From Geobacteraceae bacterium (lineage in GTDB: Bacteria > Desulfobacterota > Desulfuromonadia > Geobacterales > Pseudopelobacteraceae): a DNA stretch of 64,000 nucleotides. The notes under the pieces were generated by a model. That model was not told the origin of the DNA. It was given only the letters and a program-made list of their open reading frames with translations, and did not search any database. The position numbers were made by a program, and so were the translations under genes. Location: positions 248,001 to 312,000 of the forward strand of contig DAHZCG010000006.1 in the NCBI GenBank assembly GCA_027404165.1. The letters are read 5' to 3'. Position 1 is the stretch's first letter. Every line of letters begins with the position of its first letter. This document shows positions 32,132-40,562 of this stretch, piece after piece.

Positions 32132-33249
32132 GCGCTCCGGGGCTGGATCAGTTCAATTCGTTCATCCCATCCGCTATGATCAGCAGGGATCAACAGGACC
32201 GCCGATTTTTCGTCTCGATATTTAATGACGACATCTTCCGATGATTTGAGGGACCGAAGGGAGTCAAGGAGATAGCGCGGGGTAATGCAGATTGTGACAT
32301 CTTCGCCGGTTGTTTCGCATTCGACTTGGTCGCTGATGATGCCGGCGGAGTTTTCACCGGTTACGGTGATCCATCCGGAGTGGATCTCCAGTGTTATGCC
32401 GAGCGTTTCCGATAGGACCGTGACGCGCTCGACAATTTCAATCAGGCCGCAGGTATTGACTACGAGGCAATGAGGGTGTGTTGTTGGTATGATTCTGCGA
32501 TACGCCGGGAATTCTTTTTCGAAGAGCATGGCGATTATGGCAATGCCGTTTTGCTCTACGCTCATGCGGTTTTCACGGAAACGGACTTCGCTGGAGCCGC
32601 AGGACAGTTTCTTGATTTCTCCGAGAGCGCGGCCTGATATGGTGACGCCGTTGTTGAATGGTTCGCAGTCATCGTCATAGGGGACTGATATCGCCGCGAC
32701 GGAGAGGCGGTGGCCGTCGGTAGCTGCTCCAACCAGGCGGCTGTCTTCTGCGCGGATGAACATGCCGCTGGTTGCGGAATCTTCGTTTGATCCGATCGAG
32801 TGCCCGATGGCGGTATAGATGTCATTGAGGAACGATCCGCCGCATTCAATGTCAGGGGCGCCGCCAGGGATGATCATGTCAGGAAAATGCTCTTCATGGT
32901 TTACGCAGGCAATAATTCCGACGTATGTGCCGCATTGTATCTGCAGGCGGTTTTTGTCGAGCTCGGTGAGGGTGACTGGTTTGTCCGGCAGGGCATCGAT
33001 GATGCTCCACAGTTTTTTATCAGAGATACAGACAGTGCCCCCCATTTTGACACTTTCACCTTCGCGCAGGTTCATTTCGCTGACAGAGCCGACCCGCAGA
33101 TCAGTGGCGCAGCAGGTTACGCGGGCGAGGTAGAAGTCTATCCGGAAGTAGGGATACATCCGCCCGACCGCTCCCCTGGTTCGTTCGAGGAGGTGGCGAA
33201 GGTTCGCTTGGCGGAGCGTTGCTGATATGTATGTTGTTGTGTCTGACAT
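32128..33249 (-). CDS. dnaN: Phage-encoded DNA polymerase III beta clamp
   Basis: 373-residue sliding clamp homologue starting MSDTTTYISATLRQANLRHL. Family hallmarks: CCATDLRVGSV, FPDMIIPGG, a domain 2 motif GAATDGHRLSVA and EFPAYRRIIPT. The usual C-terminal M-P-(M/V)-R-L/E ending is replaced by ERIELIQPRSA, so binding properties may differ from the host clamp. Start at the ATG after GGGGGTTACC; an ATG 12 bp upstream is possible. The presence of a private clamp implies phage control of host polymerase. Confidence 0.85.
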   Translation of the reverse strand: MSDTTTYISATLRQANLRHLLERTRGAVGRMYPYFRIDFYLARVTCCATDLRVGSVSEMNLREGESVKMGGTVCISDKKLWSIIDALPDKPVTLTELDKNRLQIQCGTYVGIIACVNHEEHFPDMIIPGGAPDIECGGSFLNDIYTAIGHSIGSNEDSATSGMFIRAEDSRLVGAATDGHRLSVAAISVPYDDDCEPFNNGVTISGRALGEIKKLSCGSSEVRFRENRMSVEQNGIAIIAMLFEKEFPAYRRIIPTTHPHCLVVNTCGLIEIVERVTVLSETLGITLEIHSGWITVTGENSAGIISDQVECETTGEDVTICITPRYLLDSLRSLKSSEDVVIKYRDEKSAVLLIPADHSGWDERIELIQPRSA

Positions 33250-33316
33250 GGTAACCCCCATAAGATAACGTCTTCTTTTCCTGCCCCTCCCCCTGCGCGG
33301 CGCGCCCTTTTTATCC

Positions 33317-33709
33317 TTATCCGTCTAAGAGCCGGTCTCCAGTGGTTGTTTTATGGTCCAGGACGGCAAGGCGTCCAAGCATGTCCCGCACGCAGCCGGC
33401 GGACTTGCCGAGTAGGGCGGCGATATCAGAAGCGCTCTGTTCAGCCAGGTGCAGCATCAGCAACTTGACAAACTCCTCCGGCGCCCATTCGGTGCCGCGT
33501 AGTGGTGCGATCGCCGATAGTGGCCGGAAGGCTGATTTATGGCCGGTACAGTAGGTTCGCTCCAGGGCAACAAAGCTGGCAAGGGCTCGATCCCCGGTGA
33601 TGACGTGGCCACATACCGGGCAAACAACTCCATCCGGCAAGTAGGTTCGGCAGATCCACGCCCAGGCGGTCGGGCGGTCGATGATGTCAAGTACGCTATC
33701 TAGTTTCAT
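33317..33709 (-). CDS. Zinc-ribbon plus helix-turn-helix protein
   Basis: 130-residue protein with CPVCGHVITGDRA (first zinc knuckle), a second YCTGHK half and a C-terminal helix-turn-helix (LAEQSASDIAALLGKSAGCV). This resembles the DNA-recognition half of IS1/IS1595-like transposases but lacks any catalytic domain, so it is probably a regulator. Overlaps the preceding gene by 14 bp. Confidence 0.65.
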   Translation of the reverse strand: MKLDSVLDIIDRPTAWAWICRTYLPDGVVCPVCGHVITGDRALASFVALERTYCTGHKSAFRPLSAIAPLRGTEWAPEEFVKLLMLHLAEQSASDIAALLGKSAGCVRDMLGRLAVLDHKTTTGDRLLDG

Positions 33710-33905
33710 AACTCACCGTCCTGTGGAAGCGTTCCGATATTCCGGAACTCGAAAAAGTTGTTTCTGACGCAAAGCCCGCGAGCTTTGCCGCCCGCACTGT
33801 GGTATGATCCGGGAAGGACCCGTGAATCGGCCGACTGGGGCTGACAGCCGTACAACGCGATACCCACCGATTAGACCGCCGCGTGTACCGATTAGCCCTG
33901 GTCAT
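33696..33905 (-). CDS. Small basic protein, uncertain
   Basis: 69-residue Arg/Ser/Thr-rich protein (MTRANRYTRRSNRWVSRCTA...). No recognised domain; composition is unusual. Supported by tight packing: ATGA overlap with the gpZ-like stop and 14-bp overlap with the next start. Could be a spurious frame. Confidence 0.45.
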   Translation of the reverse strand: MTRANRYTRRSNRWVSRCTAVSPSRPIHGSFPDHTTVRAAKLAGFASETTFSSSGISERFHRTVSYETR

Positions 33906-34618
33906 CGTCCCGACCTTTCTGTGTAGAATTCCAGCTCATGCCAGAATATAATCTCTAACTCTGCATCGATCTTGGCAACCACTGCGTCGTTAACTCCGAC
34001 CTGGCTGAACATCGTCGCAATTGATACCACCGAGTTTTCGTAGAGCGCCTGCTTATGCTTCACGCTCTTCGATGCCGACCGGCTCTTGATTGATCCGGGG
34101 CCACGGTGCATGATGCCAACATGACCGCTCTTCATGACAGCAACAAAGGCTGATTTCTTTAGTGTGGTCTGGCGTCCCTTAATGACCTCTACAGTGATGC
34201 TGGATTCAGCAAACGAGCGCTTGACCGTGGTCTTTAGCTGGCCTCTATAGCCTCTGCCAGTCTTTTTGATTGAAACGGATTTCCTCATGTTCCCTTCAAC
34301 AGCCTTCATCCCGAAATACGACAACGCCACGGAACGACCACCAACCACCAGCTCTGCTTCCAGATCCTGAATTTTGGCAGTAAAGATAGCCAAGCGCTCA
34401 TCCAATATCGACCGGGGCACGTTATAGACATTCCGGATCTCACCCGAAACCAGCGTCTTGATCTTGGCGACCATCTTATTCAGAGCACTGCGGATCGCCG
34501 CCTTAACATCGCCGATAGTCTCATCAGTCGCCTGGGACAGCGCTTCGCTGAAGCCCGAACAACCGAACATCTGGGTTGATGAAGTAAATTCGCCGCCTGG
34601 TGCTGATGTTTTTGCCAT
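33902..34618 (-). CDS. Minor tail protein Z-like
   Basis: 238-residue protein matching the prophage minor tail protein Z family: IRNVYNVPRSILDERLAIFT, then VGGRSVALSYFGMKAVEG, then AFVAVMKSGHVGIMHRGPGS and a C-terminal YENSVVSIATMFSQVG block. In lambda-like phages this gene lies with the connector and tail genes; here it lies in the early/replication region between the primase-helicase and the beta clamp, so its timing or role may differ. Confidence 0.75.
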   Translation of the reverse strand: MAKTSAPGGEFTSSTQMFGCSGFSEALSQATDETIGDVKAAIRSALNKMVAKIKTLVSGEIRNVYNVPRSILDERLAIFTAKIQDLEAELVVGGRSVALSYFGMKAVEGNMRKSVSIKKTGRGYRGQLKTTVKRSFAESSITVEVIKGRQTTLKKSAFVAVMKSGHVGIMHRGPGSIKSRSASKSVKHKQALYENSVVSIATMFSQVGVNDAVVAKIDAELEIIFWHELEFYTERSGR

Positions 34619-34631
34619 CGTCTTTTCCTCT

Positions 34632-34916
34632 TGTCCGGCTTGTCCGGCTCTGTCCGGTTGGTGCCGGACAACATTTTTTAAACAATATCAAGGCGTTTGA
34701 TGCTCTGTCCGGCTTGTCCTTCTCTTTTCTATATCCTAAGAAGATAAATAATAAATATTTGCTACCGTCTTAAAACATCCCCCCGTGCGGGCGGGTGCGC
34801 TATGTATAGGATGTTGAAATCTGCCGGACACGCCGGACAGAGTGACGCAAAACTGCTTGGATACTGGCTTTAAAGGTGTCCGGTTGTCTCAAAATCACGC
34901 CGGACAGAGCCGGACG
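34632..34916. repeat. TGTCCGG iteron cluster, candidate replication origin
   Basis: Nine exact copies of a 7-mer. TGTCCGG begins at 34632, 34641, 34651, 34706 and 34877; the complement CCGGACA begins at 34664, 34824, 34833 and 34900. A degenerate CCGGACG lies at 34910. The copies flank an A+T-rich core (34741-34760). First copies are spaced 9-10 bp. It lies just downstream of the primase-helicase. Origin or operator function is inferred. Confidence 0.6.
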
Positions 34917-35061
34917 GCACGGACATTGCTTGTAGATCATAAAGCACCTGATCAATCTTGTCTCTTGCTTCCCAATCCTTGTCTTTATCTCTCACAAATT
35001 CAAGCACTTGGCGCATATCGTTAATTATATTGATTAACTCTTCGCATTTTTGGCACTTCAT
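34870..35061 (-). CDS. Small CxxC protein
   Basis: 63-residue protein starting MKCQKCEELINIINDMRQVL; one CxxC and a helical remainder. ATGA overlap with the primase-helicase stop. The 3' end runs through the iteron cluster. Unknown function. Confidence 0.6.
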   Translation of the reverse strand: MKCQKCEELINIINDMRQVLEFVRDKDKDWEARDKIDQVLYDLQAMSVPSGSVRRDFETTGHL

Positions 35062-37700
35062 AACATTTCTCCTTGAAACGTCCCTTGAAGATTATCCTCT
35101 GGGTAGTTGCCCGCAGGCGGAAGGGGGAACGGGGGAAGGGAATCAAGATCAGCCTCGGCCTTCTCCTCGACAACACGAAAACCGACATATGCATTCCGAC
35201 GCTCAGTCGCGCCGGAATGATGATCCACAACCACGTTGTCCTTCCCATCTCGCACGTCTATCCCCCGTTCCTTCATCTGCCGCAGGAACTCAGCGCGGAA
35301 CGTAGGCTCGCCCATTGGCTGCAGATTATAGCCGCGCACGCGCTTGCTGTAGTCGTCATACAACGTCGATTTGATCACCTTGGCACTGCCATCAGCCTCG
35401 ATGTGGCGATCGATGTAATACAGCACGTTGTTGTTGATCATCTTGTACGTGGCCAGGGTTTCATTCATGCTGGCCGCTGCCGTAAAGCCCTGCTCGCGCA
35501 GCTTGACCAAACCCATCAGCGCCCAGGCAAAGATGCCCGGCAACTCCTCCAGAAGCTTCTCCTGCAGGAATAAGTCGGCCTCGCCTTTCTTGACGAACTG
35601 CCCCTCAAACTTGATAATCATGATCTTGCGGAAGAAACCGTCAGAGTTGTCCAGCATCTTCGGCAGCTTGTTGGTCGAATAGATCAGCTTGCAGAACGGC
35701 GTAAAATCAAACGGCGTCTGGTTTTTGAATGACGCGCAGATCGGATCACCCGACACGATCGCCTTGATCTCCTGACTTTGCATCGCCTTGGACTCGATCT
35801 CCGTACTCATGTTGATCAGCTTGTCCACCAGGCGCGAAAGATAGAACTGATCCTCCAGCCGTCCCATCGGGATGTGTGACACGTTATCAGCGCCCGTCAG
35901 GGCCTTGATCGTGTTCATCCATTTCGACTTGCCATCGCCACCAGGGCCATACAGAATCAGCATCTTTTCGTAACGGGTCTCACGGGTCAGGCAATAACCG
36001 GCATACTTCTGCGACTCCAGAATCGCCGCAGGATCAACCATCCACTGCTCCAGACATCGCTTCCAGGTCGGACAGTCTGGTACGTTTTTGGGATCAAACT
36101 TGATCGGCAGCATATACGTCGCGTAATACTCCTTGCTGTGCGGCAGCAGCGTTCCCTCGCGCAGATGAAACATGCCCGACTCCAGGCAGATCAGATCCTC
36201 ATGATTATTCAGTTTGCGACCGGCAGGCAAAACCGACAGGTCACGGATCATGGTCGATACATCCGAGGCTTTGGAACTGTTGCCCTCATCGCCCAGCATC
36301 TGGAGCGCCTTATTGCGGATGTACTGCAAATCGTACTGTTCCCAATACCGGCCCTCCCAGCGATACACCAGGCCGGTCATAGGATCAGAAACAATTTCGA
36401 TGTCCTGCATGATCGCCTTGGCCAACAGCGCCGGCATGAACTTGCGACCCTTGAAAAACCGACGCAGACTCAATTCAATTTCAGGCTTTTTCTCCGGAGC
36501 CGCAAACGTCCCGGCGGTGGCCAGCAACTCCTTCAGGTCAGCGACACCGAGACCGCGCTTAACAAAAAAGTCAGTCAGATCCTCGCCATGGTTCGCCGGC
36601 CACAACGTACCGTCCGTCTTGACAAACTCTGTGAACTTCTGCTTCGGATCGTCCAGGGGATACGTCGTGGTGTCATACATCAACGCCGGCCAGCGCAACC
36701 AGCGGAACAGTTTCGCCACCGGCGCCAACTTGTGCCCGACCTTTTCCGTCCCGGCCAAACCAACCTTGTCGCAGTCATAGGCGTTGATAACTTCGCGTCC
36801 GGCAAAATGCTCGTTCCACTCGTCCTTCCAGGTCAGCGCTCCGATTGTCTTAGTGACCGCATTCAGCCCCTGGGATAAAGCACAAATCAAATCCGGCTCA
36901 CCCTCAACCTGCCACAATGGCCCGGTACCCCACTGGGAGGGGGAAGGGTAAAGCCGCGCCTCGCCGCGTTTATTGCACGAACAAATCTTGGCATCGGTCT
37001 CGGCACGATCCCACGGGAGATAGAAACGGATATTAACCAGGTTGCCGTCATCATCAGGAATCGGAATAGCAACGCGCCGCTGGCCAAAAGCCATGCGCAC
37101 CTGGAACTCTTTGGCTCGGGCCTGAGTATGGATATACTGCCGCAGCCGCAGCTTCTCGATGATCTCACGGCTCCAGCCGCGCTCTGCGATCAGCCGCAGT
37201 ATCCACTCTTCAGGCAGAGGAGGAAGAGCGTCAAACTGTTCCCAGGGGATAGGTGCAAGAACGTCAATATCTGGAGCGGTGGCTGGTTTAGGTTTGGCAA
37301 TAACATCTGCAGGGTGTGGTGGTTCGTCAATATCGAACGGCGGGGAATCTACAGGCTTGGATTTATCAGCTGCTTTTGTAGCGGATTTTGGAGCAGAGGC
37401 TGTGCTTGGATCTTTCTTGATATCAAACGCTTGGCAGAATGCCTTAAAACCGCCTTTATCTCGATCATGTCCGTTGACATGGCACCACAGCTCAACCAGA
37501 TCGCCGTGAAAACCGCACGCCAGGCAATTGCCCTTATCGGTTTTGATATTATAGGAATATGACGGTTTATTGCGATCTTCATGAGCAGGGCAAAGGCCGT
37601 GCAACTCACCTTTGCTGGTCGGACCCTCTTTTACGACAAATAAACCACGCGCTATCGATTCGCGCTGTGCCTCCGTCATGTGCTCTAAACAAAAGTTCAA
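35058..37700 (-). CDS. Primase-helicase (CHC2/Toprim plus SF3 helicase)
   Basis: 880-residue replication protein. CHC2 zinc finger with C37, H40, C59, C62; Toprim-like segment with INAYDCDKVGLAG (D309/D311); D5-type linker domain; SF3 helicase with Walker A GPGGDGKS at 585-592 and IYSTNKLPKMLDNSDGFFRK in the sensor region; C-terminal helix-turn-helix (SKRVRGYNLQPMGEPTF). It primes and unwinds phage DNA. Start is probably TTG at 37700, preceded by AGGAGCGGTT; the ATG at 37679 has no ribosome binding site. Confidence 0.92.
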   Translation of the reverse strand: MNFCLEHMTEAQRESIARGLFVVKEGPTSKGELHGLCPAHEDRNKPSYSYNIKTDKGNCLACGFHGDLVELWCHVNGHDRDKGGFKAFCQAFDIKKDPSTASAPKSATKAADKSKPVDSPPFDIDEPPHPADVIAKPKPATAPDIDVLAPIPWEQFDALPPLPEEWILRLIAERGWSREIIEKLRLRQYIHTQARAKEFQVRMAFGQRRVAIPIPDDDGNLVNIRFYLPWDRAETDAKICSCNKRGEARLYPSPSQWGTGPLWQVEGEPDLICALSQGLNAVTKTIGALTWKDEWNEHFAGREVINAYDCDKVGLAGTEKVGHKLAPVAKLFRWLRWPALMYDTTTYPLDDPKQKFTEFVKTDGTLWPANHGEDLTDFFVKRGLGVADLKELLATAGTFAAPEKKPEIELSLRRFFKGRKFMPALLAKAIMQDIEIVSDPMTGLVYRWEGRYWEQYDLQYIRNKALQMLGDEGNSSKASDVSTMIRDLSVLPAGRKLNNHEDLICLESGMFHLREGTLLPHSKEYYATYMLPIKFDPKNVPDCPTWKRCLEQWMVDPAAILESQKYAGYCLTRETRYEKMLILYGPGGDGKSKWMNTIKALTGADNVSHIPMGRLEDQFYLSRLVDKLINMSTEIESKAMQSQEIKAIVSGDPICASFKNQTPFDFTPFCKLIYSTNKLPKMLDNSDGFFRKIMIIKFEGQFVKKGEADLFLQEKLLEELPGIFAWALMGLVKLREQGFTAAASMNETLATYKMINNNVLYYIDRHIEADGSAKVIKSTLYDDYSKRVRGYNLQPMGEPTFRAEFLRQMKERGIDVRDGKDNVVVDHHSGATERRNAYVGFRVVEEKAEADLDSLPPFPLPPAGNYPEDNLQGTFQGEML

Positions 37701-37747
37701 AACCGCTCCTGGTTAATCATTGCATTTAATTGAATCAGAGAAGAATT

Positions 37748-38113
37748 TTACGCAGCCAACAACTCGCCCTGGACTTCAATCACAGGCGGACGCGACAGAA
37801 AAATATCAAACGCCTTGCGGTGATGCCGGATGCACAACTCTGCCGCCAATGTCGCCTTGCTCATATCCTCAGCCTTAATCGCCAGATCGATGTCTTTCCA
37901 GTCCGCCTTGAGCTGCTTAGCAATGTCCGGACGGTTTTCCCGCAGCCACTCCAACGCCCCAGGGGGATAAAACGAATTGACTAACACCAAACCTTCACGG
38001 AGGAGTTTAACGGCCTTGTCGAGATCAAACGACCGCGTCGGCTCTTTAACGGGCGTTACAGCCACAATCGTTTCATGCACCGAGAGGCCTGGCATAGCAG
38101 ACAACAAATTCAT
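37748..38113 (-). CDS. Early phage protein of unknown function
   Basis: 121-residue protein starting MNLLSAMPGLSVHETIVAVT; mainly helical and charged (KQLKADWKDIDLAIKAEDMS). Overlaps the MazG-like gene by 4 bp. Precedes the primase-helicase. Confidence 0.6.
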   Translation of the reverse strand: MNLLSAMPGLSVHETIVAVTPVKEPTRSFDLDKAVKLLREGLVLVNSFYPPGALEWLRENRPDIAKQLKADWKDIDLAIKAEDMSKATLAAELCIRHHRKAFDIFLSRPPVIEVQGELLAA

Positions 38114-38382
38114 AAAAAATACCCCCTGGCACGGTCCTTATCGACCACATAGTCAAATACAGCCGCAATATCGACCCCATATTTTTCAGCCATGATCCGC
38201 AAACCGGTGCTCGATGATATAAGCGTATCCACCAGCTCCTCAGCGATCCTGACAGCATCCTCATTGCCGATATATGCATCCATAGCCTCGTCAGCTTCCG
38301 ATCTCACATGACGCAGCTGGTCGAAAATGTCGTTTTCACCAACAAACTTGGTTCTCGGGATTAAATCTAACAACGCAGTCAT
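38110..38382 (-). CDS. MazG-like nucleotide pyrophosphohydrolase-fold protein
   Basis: 90-residue helical protein with RHVRSEADEAMDAYIGNEDA and RIAEELVDTLISSSTGLRIM, the ExxE and ExxD metal-binding helices of the MazG-like fold. May hydrolyse dNTPs or (p)ppGpp-like alarmones during infection. ATG at 38382 follows GAAAGGATGAT. Confidence 0.7.
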   Translation of the reverse strand: MTALLDLIPRTKFVGENDIFDQLRHVRSEADEAMDAYIGNEDAVRIAEELVDTLISSSTGLRIMAEKYGVDIAAVFDYVVDKDRARGYFL

Positions 38383-38414
38383 GATCATCCTTTCGGGTCG
38401 TTACTATGCTGAAA

Positions 38415-38455
38415 AAGCCCGGCAGAGGCAGGAGGGCGTATCCTCTGCCGGCAAA
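38415..38455 (-). terminator. Rho-independent terminator in the early operon
   Basis: 10-bp stem (ccggcagagg/cctctgccgg, 38419-38428 and 38442-38451), followed on the minus strand by GCTTTTTC. It separates the first early genes from the replication genes, so read-through or antitermination would be needed for full expression. Confidence 0.75.
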
Positions 38456-38476
38456 CTGGCATAAATGCCAGACAAA

Positions 38477-38656
38477 CTATCGAGGCAAACGCGGCGGAAG
38501 CGTGTTTTTCAACGGCTCCGGAGGGACAACCCCGGCAAACATCTGCTCCATATCTTCATCGCTTCTCTTGCTGACAATACACAGGGACATGACCACGATC
38601 CCGCAGGCCAACCCGACAATCAAACCGCACAAAAACCCGATCCATCCCGGTGTCAT
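38477..38656 (-). CDS. Small membrane protein
   Basis: 59-residue protein (MTPGWIGFLCGLIVGLACGI...) with one membrane helix and a C-terminal cytoplasmic tail (SDEDMEQMFAGVVPPEP). ATG overlaps the preceding stop (ATGA). Unknown; superinfection exclusion is one possibility. Confidence 0.6.
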   Translation of the reverse strand: MTPGWIGFLCGLIVGLACGIVVMSLCIVSKRSDEDMEQMFAGVVPPEPLKNTLPPRLPR

Positions 38657-38811
38657 TTGGTACCCCACACATCAGTTGCAATCACACACGATACTGCAGG
38701 ACGGGAGGAAACATAAATAATCTGGTCAACAGCCACCTTGCCCAGGCCGAGAACAATCCCGGTCACGATCATTGCTGCAGCGCACCACTCGAAAAACTCT
38801 AACAATCTCAT
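38653..38811 (-). CDS. Small membrane protein
   Basis: 52-residue protein (MRLLEFFEWCAAAMIVTGIV...IATDVWGTK) with one membrane segment. The ATG at 38811 follows GGAAGGGGTGCGAGC. Overlaps the next gene by 4 bp. Unknown function. Confidence 0.6.
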   Translation of the reverse strand: MRLLEFFEWCAAAMIVTGIVLGLGKVAVDQIIYVSSRPAVSCVIATDVWGTK

Positions 38812-38856
38812 GCTCGCACCCCTTCCAAGCCGTGATAATTATCTGGTTCCTGGAAA

Positions 38857-39147
38857 TCACACCCAACAAGCGGTTGGTCCTGCAGCCAGGCAATAATCAA
38901 CTCCCGGCACAATATCCTCAAGCTGACTGAGATATTGGTTAAAAACAGCTTCCGCCATAACAGCAATCCCAAACTCAGCGGCCAGCGGTAACATCAAACG
39001 CCGTACTCCCAAAAGCTGATGCATCTGCATAAAACCGATCAGCGACGCCGCATCAAAATCACGGCACACTGAAATCCCATTAACAGCATCACGCACCAAA
39101 TCACGGCAGGTATCAGCTATGGCTCGGAGAAGCAGATCCTTATCCAT
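38857..39147 (-). CDS. Early phage protein of unknown function
   Basis: 96-residue helical protein starting MDKDLLLRAIADTCRDLVRD. The ATG overlaps the preceding small gene's TAA (ATGGATAA). Start chosen there rather than at a longer frame beginning 39204. Confidence 0.6.
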   Translation of the reverse strand: MDKDLLLRAIADTCRDLVRDAVNGISVCRDFDAASLIGFMQMHQLLGVRRLMLPLAAEFGIAVMAEAVFNQYLSQLEDIVPGVDYCLAAGPTACWV

Positions 39148-39283
39148 TAGCCACCTGGCGTTTACTGAGCGCAATCCGCTTGCCGATCCGCTCAAGCGTC
39201 TCAAACAACCGGCACACGTTCTCCCATTCTCCCTCGGTTAGCTGCTCGCGGGTAGGGCCGCGCTTGTCCTTGTTTGTTGCCAT
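39140..39283 (-). CDS. Small early protein
   Basis: 47-residue charged helical protein (MATNKDKRGPTREQLTEGEW...LSKRQVANG). The ATG follows AGGAGGTATAGAGAT, a near-perfect ribosome binding site lying 4 bp past the XRE gene's stop. Unknown function. Confidence 0.65.
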   Translation of the reverse strand: MATNKDKRGPTREQLTEGEWENVCRLFETLERIGKRIALSKRQVANG

Positions 39284-39287
39284 ATCT

Positions 39288-39896
39288 CTATACCTCCTGA
39301 CGCACTGACTCGCGCCGTTCCAGCGGAAATTCGAAATCAGCAGCGCCTACATCGGGGATATGATGCCCATGTGCCACACACTTTGCCTGCTGGGTTTCGA
39401 TGATTTCCGCGTGATCCTCTTTGGTCAGAGCACCCAGGCGGATCAGCTCAAACTTCAAAATCTCCATTGCCCGTTCCGCGTCCACGATCTGCTCATGCAG
39501 CGCCTTATGCCGCTCCTGGAAGCCGGGCAGCGTCTGGAAATCCTTGTGGGCATACAGTTGCGACAACTCATCAGCTGCAGCGGCACCCTCGATCATCTCC
39601 TGGCGCAGGCGGTTGGCAATAATTGACGGTTCGGTGCGGATGTTGTTCAGATCCGGGAATTGCTTCAGCATGATGTGCTGACGGATCGGGCAGGCCTGGC
39701 AGTGGTGCATCAGGATTTCAGGGGCGGAAAGTGCCTCTGAAATACGGATCAGCGTGCGGGCGTCAGGCGGGGATTTAAGCCCATCGTTTTCAATAACTGA
39801 AAGAGATGGGCCAGTTAGGCCTATACGTTGACCCAATTCTACTTGGGACATCCCATTTCGTTTTCGTGCCGCTATTATTATTTCTCCGAGAGACAT
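39288..39896 (-). CDS. XRE-family early regulator
   Basis: 202-residue protein with an N-terminal XRE helix-turn-helix (SQVELGQRIGLTGPSLSVIE). The C-terminal ~130 residues include a four-cysteine/histidine stretch (HHCQACPIRQH, CVAHGHH) and long helices. First gene of the leftward early operon, divergent from the repressor; Cro-like control or activation is inferred. Confidence 0.75.
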   Translation of the reverse strand: MSLGEIIIAARKRNGMSQVELGQRIGLTGPSLSVIENDGLKSPPDARTLIRISEALSAPEILMHHCQACPIRQHIMLKQFPDLNNIRTEPSIIANRLRQEMIEGAAAADELSQLYAHKDFQTLPGFQERHKALHEQIVDAERAMEILKFELIRLGALTKEDHAEIIETQQAKCVAHGHHIPDVGAADFEFPLERRESVRQEV

Positions 39897-39957
39897 TTTT
39901 CACTCCAACATCCACTGTTTAATTAAGCGTAGCGTTAATATTATTGTTGCGGACAAT

Positions 39958-40114
39958 CATATACTTTTGCAATACATAAATGTCAACATAAATAATTATG
40001 CATTACGTAAATATTAGCTGCAAAAATGGTTAAAAATAACGATAAATAATAATAATATTGATTTGTTATGTTTTTTATTAAATATATTTACAATGCTTAA
40101 ATTTATTGTATTAT
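39958..40114. promoter_or_regulatory. Lysis-lysogeny switch: divergent promoters with three operator-like repeats
   Basis: Leftward promoter: TTGACA (39981-39986), 17-bp spacer, TATATG (39958-39963). Rightward promoter: TTTACA (40087-40092), 16-bp spacer, TATTAT (40109-40114), which places transcription start at the repressor ATG. Three related 17-18-bp sites, consensus ATTTANGYAWTGYAWAA, lie at 39965-39981 (filling the leftward spacer), 39995-40012 and 40086-40102 (over the rightward -35). Confidence 0.7.
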
Positions 40115-40120
40115 GCGTCC

Positions 40121-40537
40121 ATGAAAACGAATCAAAAAGAGATAGGCCAACGGATTAAGGCAATCCTGGATAAAGTCGGGATGACCCAAAGGGCTTTGGC
40201 AGAAAAGTTGGAAGTCACCGACCCGACTGTTTCGGCATATATCCGTGGTACCGCTGCCGTCCCAACGGAAGTGCTCATTCTAGTTGCAAAATTGGGAAAT
40301 ATTTCTCTTGGATGGCTGATTACCGGTCAAGAAGAACAACCATCCACTGACCAGGAAGAATTAAGGTCAGGAGATGATCCACCTCAAACTATTTTTGAAC
40401 AGATCGGGCCGGGGTATGGCCCTGAAGTAAAATTGATGGCGGATTATCTGGAAGTGAAGATCAAAGGGAAAACAGCAGAGGAGAGATTACGAATAGTGGA
40501 AGAGCTCATGGCGGATATCAGGAGCAAATACAAATAA
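40121..40537 (+). CDS. Prophage repressor (CI-like, XRE family)
   Basis: 138-residue protein starting MKTNQKEIGQRIKAILDKVG; helix-turn-helix in MTQRALAEKLEVTDPTVSAY, then a linker and a helical C-terminal dimerisation segment (VKLMADYLEVKIKGKTAEER). No LexA-like self-cleavage peptidase domain is present, so induction must work differently from lambda. The ATG has no ribosome binding site and lies about 7 bp past the -10 box, consistent with a leaderless mRNA. Confidence 0.8.
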   Translation: MKTNQKEIGQRIKAILDKVGMTQRALAEKLEVTDPTVSAYIRGTAAVPTEVLILVAKLGNISLGWLITGQEEQPSTDQEELRSGDDPPQTIFEQIGPGYGPEVKLMADYLEVKIKGKTAEERLRIVEELMADIRSKYK

Positions 40538-40559
40538 AGCCCCACAAGGAGGCTTTATT
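40533..40559 (+). terminator. Rho-independent terminator of the repressor gene
   Basis: 9-bp stem aataaagcc/ggctttatt with a 9-nt loop, starting within the repressor stop codon and followed by ctttc. Can also act leftward on the opposing small gene. Confidence 0.7.
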
Positions 40560-40562
40560 CTT

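Noticed and set aside
34632..34916. CRISPR array
   Set aside because: The repeats are 7-mers with irregular spacing and both orientations. No 25-40-bp repeats with regular spacers occur anywhere in the window.
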